From positions 1-17,480 of the forward strand of contig CAZOOA010000058.1 in assembly GCA_964581355.1 (NCBI GenBank): a stretch of DNA of 17,480 nt, in the 5' to 3' direction. Shown here piece by piece: positions 12,687 to 17,480 of the stretch (the stretch's first letter is position 1; every line of letters begins with the position of its first letter). The stretch comes from CAZOOA01 sp964581355. Lineage in GTDB: Bacteria > Bacillota > Dethiobacteria > DTU022 > UBA8154. The position numbers and the translations under genes were made by a program. The notes beneath the pieces were generated by a model. The model was not told the origin of the DNA. It saw only the letters and a list, made by a program, of their open reading frames with translations, and did no database searches.

Positions 12687-12968
12687 ATGTTTGTGGGGAT
12701 ATGCCGTATCGAACTGTTACTGATGGAAGGGTGTTCTTTAAAAGAAAAGCGGCAGGTCATTAGAAGCATTATTGAGAGATTGCAAAACCGCTTCAATATC
12801 TCTATTGCTGAAACCGATCATCTGGATGTTCAGCGAAGAGCTGAAATTGGTTTGGCCACGGTCAGCAATGAAGCAAGGCACTTGGAAAATACACTGGAAA
12901 AAATTTTAAATTTCATTGACCAAGATGATCGTGTCCAGGTTCTCAACATAACCAGAGAAATTTTTTAG
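12687..12968 (+). CDS. DUF503 family protein (YlxP-like)
   Basis: A 93-residue cytoplasmic protein of the DUF503 family, called YlxP in Bacillus, where it lies in the nusA-infB region. The family pattern is clear: GICRIELLLMEGCSLKEKRQ at the N-terminus, SIIERLQNRFNISIAETD in the middle, then DVQRRAEIGLATVSNE and a short C-terminal helix and strand. Length is normal for the family. AGGA lies nine bases before the ATG. Its biochemical role is not established. Here it is away from the usual nusA-infB neighbours, between the MBL hydrolase and a regulator. Confidence 0.9.
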   Translation: MFVGICRIELLLMEGCSLKEKRQVIRSIIERLQNRFNISIAETDHLDVQRRAEIGLATVSNEARHLENTLEKILNFIDQDDRVQVLNITREIF

Positions 12969-13034
12969 AGGAAATTGCTGCTTTATCGTTAGTCTGAATG
13001 CAGGAATCAATGTTCATAAACGGAAGGTGAAGGA

Positions 13035-13628
13035 ATGTTTAATGGCAGTCAAGTTCGAAAACTTCGAGAAGAGAGGAACTATTCTCTTTCTTTCCTGGCA
13101 AACCAAGCAGGTATATCTACTTCGTACTTGAGCGAAATCGAAAGAGGGTGCAAAAGTCCTTCGTTAAAAACTATCGAGAAAATATCCCGGGTATTAAATG
13201 TTTCCAGTAGGGAGTTTGTCCAGCCACCTGACAGGGCTAAAAAACCTCATGTGAAAACCTCAAACAGCTCTTTGGGGGAGAAATTTTCCCGTGTTCGACA
13301 GGAATATGGTTTAAGCCAGGCCCAGCTGGCCAGGAAAGCGGGGCTTTCTCCTGGGCTGATCGGGCAGTTGGAGCAGGGGAAAGTGCAGCCATCACTTCAA
13401 ACCGTTGAAAAAGTGTCTGAAGCCCTGGAGATTTCTCCTTGTTTTTTTGTTTCCGATGATGACGAACTGCAGCAACTGCTTTACCTAATGACGCCGGAAA
13501 TGAGGTCCTTGTTAATGGAACCTCAAGTACTTTCTGCTTTGCGAATACTCTGTCAGTGTAATACCAAAGAGTTCAGCCTGGTTTTAGATTTTATAAAACT
13601 ACTAAAACAACACAATTTATCTGATTAA
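13035..13628 (+). CDS. Transcriptional regulator with two tandem XRE helix-turn-helix domains
   Basis: A 197-residue DNA-binding protein with two Cro/CI-type helix-turn-helix domains in a row. The first is at about 5-60 (SLSFLANQAGISTSYLSEIE, then PSLKTIEKISRVLNV). The second is at about 78-134 (LSQAQLARKAGLSPGLIGQL, then PSLQTVEKVSEALEI). The spacing and closing SREFV/SPCFFV motifs are alike, indicating an internal duplication. A C-terminal helical tail of some 60 residues may dimerise. There is no cupin or metal-binding sensor domain. The ATG follows GGAAGGTGAAGG closely. Its target is unknown; a single polypeptide with two reading heads could bind two half-sites. Confidence 0.9.
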   Translation: MFNGSQVRKLREERNYSLSFLANQAGISTSYLSEIERGCKSPSLKTIEKISRVLNVSSREFVQPPDRAKKPHVKTSNSSLGEKFSRVRQEYGLSQAQLARKAGLSPGLIGQLEQGKVQPSLQTVEKVSEALEISPCFFVSDDDELQQLLYLMTPEMRSLLMEPQVLSALRILCQCNTKEFSLVLDFIKLLKQHNLSD

Positions 13629-13689
13629 TTAGGGAATAGCCCATTTATATTTCTTTCGACAGGGAAGAATATAATGGGGTGGTTTTCCT

Positions 13690-14382
13690 TTGGTTTTAAA
13701 TATTTTTCTAAGGACGCTATTAATATATCTGTCTGTATTATTGGTCATGCGGTTAATGGGCAAGAGAGAAGTTGGGCAGTTGTCTACTTTTGACCTGGTT
13801 GTAGCCATTATGATTGCCGAGGTTGCCGTTATACCTGTAGAAGACCTAAGTATTCCCGTATATATTGGGTTAATTCCGATGTTTACACTGGTAGGGGCTG
13901 AAATTTTTTTCTCCTTTTTATGTTTGCATAGCCGAAAGCTTAGAGGCTTGATTGAAGGTCATCCCAGTATCATTATCGCCAATGGACGGATTATAGAGCG
14001 GGAAATGCGCAGGTTGCGCTATAATATCAATGATTTATTGGGTCAGTTACGGGAAAAGAATATTTTTAATCTTTCTGACGTTGAATATGCTATTCTTGAA
14101 ACATCCGGTGAGTTAAGTGTAATTTTAAAGTCTTCAAAAAGACCGTTAACCCTAGAAGATATAAGTATTTTTCCCGGAAAAGAGGAGTTGTCCGTTCCTT
14201 TAATTGTTGACGGGGAAGTATTGGATAAAAATCTACAGTTTACAGGTTATTCCAGAGATTGGCTGCAGCAAAAGCTGCACAGTTGTTCATTGCAACCTGA
14301 AGATATTTTGTTTGCCAGCCTTGAATCCGGTGGCAAACTATATATTAGTGAAAAAGAATATGCACTGCAGCGTAAAATATAA
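13690..14382 (+). CDS. YetF-like DUF421 membrane protein
   Basis: A 230-residue protein of the DUF421 (YetF/YdfS/YrbG) family common in Firmicutes. The first 80 residues hold three membrane helices, with the signature MRLMGKREVGQLSTFDLVVA. The cytoplasmic part has the characteristic RRLRYNINDLLGQLREKNIFNLSDVEYAILETSG region (about 107-140) and a small C-terminal beta domain. The start is TTG at 13690, seven bases after GGGGTGG. A TATAAT lies at 13670-13675, just upstream, without a recognisable -35. Family members are implicated in spore or envelope functions, but the activity is undefined. The mnmM-like gene starts 22 bases after its stop, so the two are probably co-transcribed. Confidence 0.88.
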   Translation: MVLNIFLRTLLIYLSVLLVMRLMGKREVGQLSTFDLVVAIMIAEVAVIPVEDLSIPVYIGLIPMFTLVGAEIFFSFLCLHSRKLRGLIEGHPSIIIANGRIIEREMRRLRYNINDLLGQLREKNIFNLSDVEYAILETSGELSVILKSSKRPLTLEDISIFPGKEELSVPLIVDGEVLDKNLQFTGYSRDWLQQKLHSCSLQPEDILFASLESGGKLYISEKEYALQRKI

Positions 14383-14404
14383 ATGGTTTATCGGGGTGAG
14401 ATTT

Positions 14405-14989
14405 TTGACTGTTATTGAAAAGCCTCTTCTTGCAGCCAAGTCTTTTATCCGACGCTGCTCGCTTGATGGTGAAACAGCAGTTGATGCAACTGCAGGAAAT
14501 GGACATGATACACTTTTCCTGGCCCGTCTTGTTGGAGAAAACGGCCGTGTTCTTACTTTTGATATTCAAAATGAAGCCCTGGAAACTACAAGGGCAAGGC
14601 TGGCTGAAGAAAACCTGGAAAATAGGGTAGCATTAATCCTAAGCGGTCATGAATATGCTGATCAGTATTTGGACGGGCCTGTAGCTGCAGCCATGTTTAA
14701 CCTGGGGTATCTTCCCGGGGGAGATCACAGCATTGTTACCTCTCCAAAAACAACGAGCACAGCATTACGCATTCTTGCTGGACAATTAAAAACCCAAGGG
14801 ATTATTACGATTGTAATGTATAGTGGTCATCCGGGAGGAAGTGAAGAAAAAGCAGCAGTTCTTGACTGCTGCTCCCAACTGCCACAAAAACATTTCACGG
14901 TTTTAAGCTATGAACTGGTTAACCAGGCCAACAATCCTCCTTCTCTACTTGTAATTGAGAAAAAGGAAGCCACAGGGCTTAAAAGGTGA
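14405..14989 (+). CDS. mnmM: YtqB/MnmM-family class I SAM-dependent tRNA methyltransferase
   Basis: A class I methyltransferase of 194 residues. The SAM-binding motif is AVDATAGNGHDTLFLA (about 25-40), followed by VLTFDIQ (second strand acid), and the family-specific NLGYLPGGDH at 99-108. B. subtilis YtqB (MnmM) with this signature methylates the aminomethyl group of wobble (thio)uridine in tRNA; the same reaction is inferred here from family. I chose TTG at 14405, a few bases after GGGGTGAG (14393-14400). Extending to the ATG at 14204 would overlap most of the preceding gene's C-terminus in another frame, and the added residues look unlike the family. Older annotation names are 'rRNA methylase' or 'class I SAM methyltransferase'. 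Confidence 0.85.
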   Translation: MTVIEKPLLAAKSFIRRCSLDGETAVDATAGNGHDTLFLARLVGENGRVLTFDIQNEALETTRARLAEENLENRVALILSGHEYADQYLDGPVAAAMFNLGYLPGGDHSIVTSPKTTSTALRILAGQLKTQGIITIVMYSGHPGGSEEKAAVLDCCSQLPQKHFTVLSYELVNQANNPPSLLVIEKKEATGLKR

Positions 14990-15056
14990 AGAATACTTTT
15001 TTGTAGAACTATTATATACTTATTACTTTTTTATTCTTTTGAACAGGGTGAGACAC

Positions 15057-16031
15057 TTGCAAACGCAACAAGGATTATCAGAAATTGTCCCAGAGTTGGT
15101 TCAGGTAAATGATGAGATTGAGAGTATCCTTCAAAAAGGTGTAAAAAATCATCTGGGTTCATCACAACCGTTTTTTATTGACAAACGGGGGAAAAAGTTA
15201 CGGCCCGCTCTTTTTTTATCAAGTGCAAAAATACACTGGCAGGAACTGACAGAATTGATTCCATTGGCAGCCAGCCTGGAACTTATTCATCTAGCTACCC
15301 TTGTCCATGATGATGTGGTCGACAATGCCACATTAAGACGTAATATGCCCACAGTCAACGCAACAAAGGGGAATAAAATTGCTGTATTGATGGGCGACTA
15401 TTTTTTCTCCAAGGCTTTTTCTTTGTTAACGACTGTTGGAAATATGGAGATAATTAACCTTTTATCCCGGGTAGTAGAGGAAATGTCCCTGGGCGAAATA
15501 CAACAACAAATTGATGCATTCAATGCCGACTTGACAGAAGAAGAATATTTGCAGCGGATTAGACAAAAAACGGCCCAGTTCATGGCTTCGTGTTGCCTGG
15601 CTGGATGCTTAACTTCCGAGGCACCAGAAGACCTAAAAGTCACCCTGTATAATTATGGATTAAACCTTGGTATGGCTTTTCAAATTGTAGATGATGTGAT
15701 GGACTTTAAAAGCGATGAATTCCAAACAGGTAAAAATAACTATAGTGATTTGAGGAATGGGGTTATTACCCTGCCATTAATATATGTCTTACGGACATCT
15801 CCCAAATCAGGTCTTTTAAGGAAATCGATCCAGGACAAAGGGCCTAAAACGATCGAAATTGAAAGGTTACTGGAAGAAGTTGAAATTGACAAGGGCCTTG
15901 CTTATGCATTGAACGTTGCTGATCAACATATTGAAAAAGCCGGATTTTTTGCTGGACAAGTCCCCAGTAAACCAGTTATGGAGACTTTTCAGGCTATCAC
16001 CCATTTGATATTTAACAGGGCAAAACAGTAG
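15057..16031 (+). CDS. hepT: Polyprenyl diphosphate synthase (heptaprenyl synthase component II-like)
   Basis: A trans-prenyltransferase of about 324 residues that condenses isopentenyl diphosphate units to make the side chain of menaquinone. The first aspartate-rich motif is HDDVVDNATLRR (DDVVD at 85-89), the second is QIVDDVMDF (DDVMD at 212-216). KRGKKLRPAL near the N-terminus and LMGDYFFSKAF between them complete the pattern. Small residues before the first motif fit a long-chain product. TTG at 15057 follows AGGGTGA by five bases; the longer frame from 14955 would overlap the methyltransferase gene. Heptaprenyl synthase component I (HepS) is not visible here, so a single-subunit octaprenyl/solanesyl-type enzyme remains possible. 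A menaquinone supplier would suit an organism with a respiratory molybdoenzyme. Confidence 0.85.
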   Translation: MQTQQGLSEIVPELVQVNDEIESILQKGVKNHLGSSQPFFIDKRGKKLRPALFLSSAKIHWQELTELIPLAASLELIHLATLVHDDVVDNATLRRNMPTVNATKGNKIAVLMGDYFFSKAFSLLTTVGNMEIINLLSRVVEEMSLGEIQQQIDAFNADLTEEEYLQRIRQKTAQFMASCCLAGCLTSEAPEDLKVTLYNYGLNLGMAFQIVDDVMDFKSDEFQTGKNNYSDLRNGVITLPLIYVLRTSPKSGLLRKSIQDKGPKTIEIERLLEEVEIDKGLAYALNVADQHIEKAGFFAGQVPSKPVMETFQAITHLIFNRAKQ

Positions 16032-16101
16032 TTTGCTTATGTTTTTTTTGATAATTCTGTGATAAAATTTAATTCATTTTAGAATCTGGTGGGAAAAAAC
16101 T

Positions 16102-16632
16102 ATGGTTCCAGTCATATCGGTAATTGGATTTAGCAAAACAGGAAAAACCACTTTTATAGGCAGCTTGGTCCGTGCACTCTATCAACGGGGGCACCGTGTA
16201 GCAGTAATTAAACATGATCCACATGACCATGGGGAAGTGGATCGAGAAGGAAGCGATACCTCTGTGTTTTGGAAGGCTGGTAGTCCGGCAGTTGTACTCT
16301 CTTCTCCTCAAAGGATGACCCTGTTTCGCCGTACAGGAGAAGATACACCTCCTGAATCAATTATTCCATTACTGGGGGATGTAGATTGTGTTTTATTGGA
16401 AGGTTATAAGGGCATGTCGTACCCCAAAGTCGTAATCTGGTCTTCCAAGATGAAAGATTTTTCATTAAAACAGGAAGAGTTGCTTGCCGTGATTTACCCT
16501 CGTGAAGAGGAAGAAGGATTACAGGAAAAGTTTCACCATGAAGTTCCGTTGTTTAACAGGGACGAAATTATGAATTTTGTTACTTTTCTGGAAAAGAGCT
16601 ATTTAGCTGTCAACCAGCAGAGTAAGGAGTAA
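16102..16632 (+). CDS. mobB: Molybdopterin-guanine dinucleotide biosynthesis adaptor MobB
   Basis: A cytoplasmic P-loop GTPase of 176 residues that assists MobA in attaching GMP to the molybdenum cofactor, forming the dinucleotide used by DMSO-reductase-type enzymes. The Walker A motif GFSKTGKTT is at 9-17. VAVIKHDPHDHGEVDREGSDT contains the HDxH and DxxGxDS-like family signature, and LLEGYKGMSYPKVVIW is the conserved C-terminal element. The ATG at 16102 has a modest GGTGGG about nine bases before it. MobA and the other moa/moe genes are not in the window. Its presence 4.5 kb after a molybdoenzyme operon is consistent with shared use but does not make it part of that operon. Confidence 0.92.
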   Translation: MVPVISVIGFSKTGKTTFIGSLVRALYQRGHRVAVIKHDPHDHGEVDREGSDTSVFWKAGSPAVVLSSPQRMTLFRRTGEDTPPESIIPLLGDVDCVLLEGYKGMSYPKVVIWSSKMKDFSLKQEELLAVIYPREEEEGLQEKFHHEVPLFNRDEIMNFVTFLEKSYLAVNQQSKE

Positions 16633-16652
16633 ATACCAGGGGGTGTCAAACT

Positions 16653-17291
16653 ATGGGCGACAAAGAAGCACCAAAATCTGTGATTAAAAGGCTGCCGGTT
16701 TACCTTCGAGTTCTGGATAACTTGATTAGAAATGATATAGAAATCATTTCATCCCGGGAGCTTAGTGATGATACGGGGTTTACTGCTGAGCAAATCAGAA
16801 AGGACTTGGCTTACTTTGGTGCTTTTGGCACCCGGGGTACAGGCTATAACACCAGTTTTTTAAGGGATAAAATCATCGAAATCATTGGGCTAAATGAACA
16901 GACGAATATTATTGTTGTGGGCACAGGCCACTTAGGAGTTGCTTTAACACGTTACAGTGTCCGTAAGAACCCGTATGTAAATGTAGTTGCAGCTTTTGAT
17001 ATTGATCCCGATTTAATTGGCCAAAAAATCCTTGATGTTGAGATTATACATATTTCCAGGATGCCTGAAATAGTAACCAGGTATAATGTCAAAGTTGCAA
17101 TTTTAGCTGTTCCTGCTGAACATGCGCAAAAAGCGGTAGAGTATGTGATTAAGAGTGAGATAAAAGTAATCTTCAATTTTGCAACTACAAAGTTAGTTGT
17201 TCCGGAAGATGTCCACGTTCATAATGTTGATTTAAGTATTGAACTACAAAGCCTGATATACTATGCTACAGAAAGAGGCAGCAAAAGCTAA
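16653..17291 (+). CDS. rex: Redox-sensing transcriptional repressor Rex
   Basis: A 212-residue repressor that senses the NADH/NAD+ ratio and controls fermentation and respiratory genes in Gram-positive bacteria. The N-terminal winged helix lies at about 10-60, with SSRELSDDTGFTAEQIRKDL and the Rex signature YFGAFGTRGTGY. The C-terminal Rossmann domain has VVGTGHLGVAL (GTGHLG at 90-95), then AAFDIDP, and the domain-swap helix at the C-terminus. The ATG follows AGGGGGTG. The gene lies 20 bases after mobB and is likely co-transcribed with it. In related bacteria hbd and crt are Rex targets; I did not find a convincing Rex operator in front of hbd or elsewhere in this window. Confidence 0.94.
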   Translation: MGDKEAPKSVIKRLPVYLRVLDNLIRNDIEIISSRELSDDTGFTAEQIRKDLAYFGAFGTRGTGYNTSFLRDKIIEIIGLNEQTNIIVVGTGHLGVALTRYSVRKNPYVNVVAAFDIDPDLIGQKILDVEIIHISRMPEIVTRYNVKVAILAVPAEHAQKAVEYVIKSEIKVIFNFATTKLVVPEDVHVHNVDLSIELQSLIYYATERGSKS

Positions 17292-17356
17292 AGTTATATC
17301 TGAACAACTCTATCAATATCTCTGGATTGAAGTTTTATGATTTTTGTTTTCTACGG

Positions 17357-17385
17357 TTGACTTTTAAATTGATTTTGTGTATACT
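17357..17385 (+). promoter_or_regulatory. SigA promoter of the tRNA-Asp gene
   Basis: TTGACT (17357-17362) and TATACT (17380-17385) with exactly 17 bases between them, both five of six to consensus. The -10 box ends 15 bases before the tRNA 5' end at 17401, the normal distance for a short precursor. Confidence 0.75.
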
Positions 17386-17400
17386 GATCATGCACACGGT

Positions 17401-17476
17401 GGAGCTGTAGTGTAGTGGTTAACATGCCGGCCTGTCACGCCGGAGATCGCGGGTTCGAATCCCGTCAGCTCCGCCA
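17401..17476 (+). tRNA. tRNA-Asp(GTC) with encoded CCA
   Basis: The acceptor strands GGAGCTG and CAGCTCC are fully paired. The D loop has AGTGG. The anticodon stem CCGGC/GCCGG encloses CTGTCAC, giving anticodon GTC (aspartate, GAC/GAU). The T arm is GCGGG TTCGAAT CCCGT, and the discriminator G is followed by encoded CCA (17474-17476). It reads as a complete, standard tRNA. Confidence 0.97.
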
Positions 17477-17480
17477 TTTT

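Noticed and set aside
14204..14404. Longer form of the methyltransferase starting at the ATG at 14204
   Set aside because: The extra 67 residues overlap the YetF-like gene in another frame and do not resemble the family; TTG at 14405 has a ribosome binding site.
1..17480. CRISPR array, insertion sequence, transposase or phage genes
   Set aside because: No regularly spaced repeats, terminal inverted repeats or recombinase-like proteins were seen. tRNA genes at both ends raise the thought of an integrated element, but no duplicated tRNA 3' end or integrase is visible.

Overview
The window reads as a low-to-mid GC, Gram-positive anaerobe of the Firmicutes (Clostridia-like). Supporting signs are the Rex redox repressor, a DUF503 protein, a YetF/DUF421 protein, an MnmM (YtqB)-type tRNA methyltransferase, strong AGGAGG-type ribosome binding sites, several TTG/GTG starts, and short-chain acyl-CoA genes. 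The species cannot be named from the sequence. A tRNA sits at each end: a cut tRNA-Leu(GAG) on the minus strand at the left and a complete tRNA-Asp(GTC) on the plus strand at the right.

Layout. 310-1965: 3-hydroxybutyryl-CoA dehydrogenase and enoyl-CoA hydratase, a two-gene beta-oxidation/butyryl-CoA unit closed by a strong hairpin. 2057-3277: a LarA-domain protein. 3337-3771: an unrecognised zinc-ribbon protein. 3849-4025 (minus): a small SPW-like membrane protein. 4266-7021: a sulfur module of a TusA-like sulfur carrier, a LysR regulator (minus) and a divergent YeeE/YedE transporter that keeps the cysteines of thiosulfate carriers. 7022-7510: an AT-rich leader region. 7511-11569: a molybdoenzyme operon with a small overlapping ORF, a TorD-like chaperone, a Tat-exported molybdopterin oxidoreductase of the PhsA/PsrA type, and a membrane-anchored four-cluster ferredoxin subunit. 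Two terminators follow. 11772-17291: a mostly housekeeping run of MBL-fold hydrolase, DUF503, tandem XRE regulator, YetF-like, MnmM-like, polyprenyl diphosphate synthase, MobB and Rex.

How they may work together. MobB belongs to the guanine-dinucleotide branch of the molybdenum cofactor that the exported oxidoreductase should carry, and the TorD-like protein should guard that enzyme before Tat export. The adjacent TusA/YeeE pair makes reduced sulfur (thiosulfate or a persulfide) a plausible theme for the region. The exact substrate is not readable from sequence. The oxidoreductase and its ferredoxin partner are clearly richer in G/C-ending codons than everything around them, and no separate quinone-reactive membrane subunit accompanies them. 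These two points, together with the odd start of the catalytic subunit and the small ORF ahead of torD, are the main reasons for a second look. I did not find a CRISPR array, transposase or phage gene.
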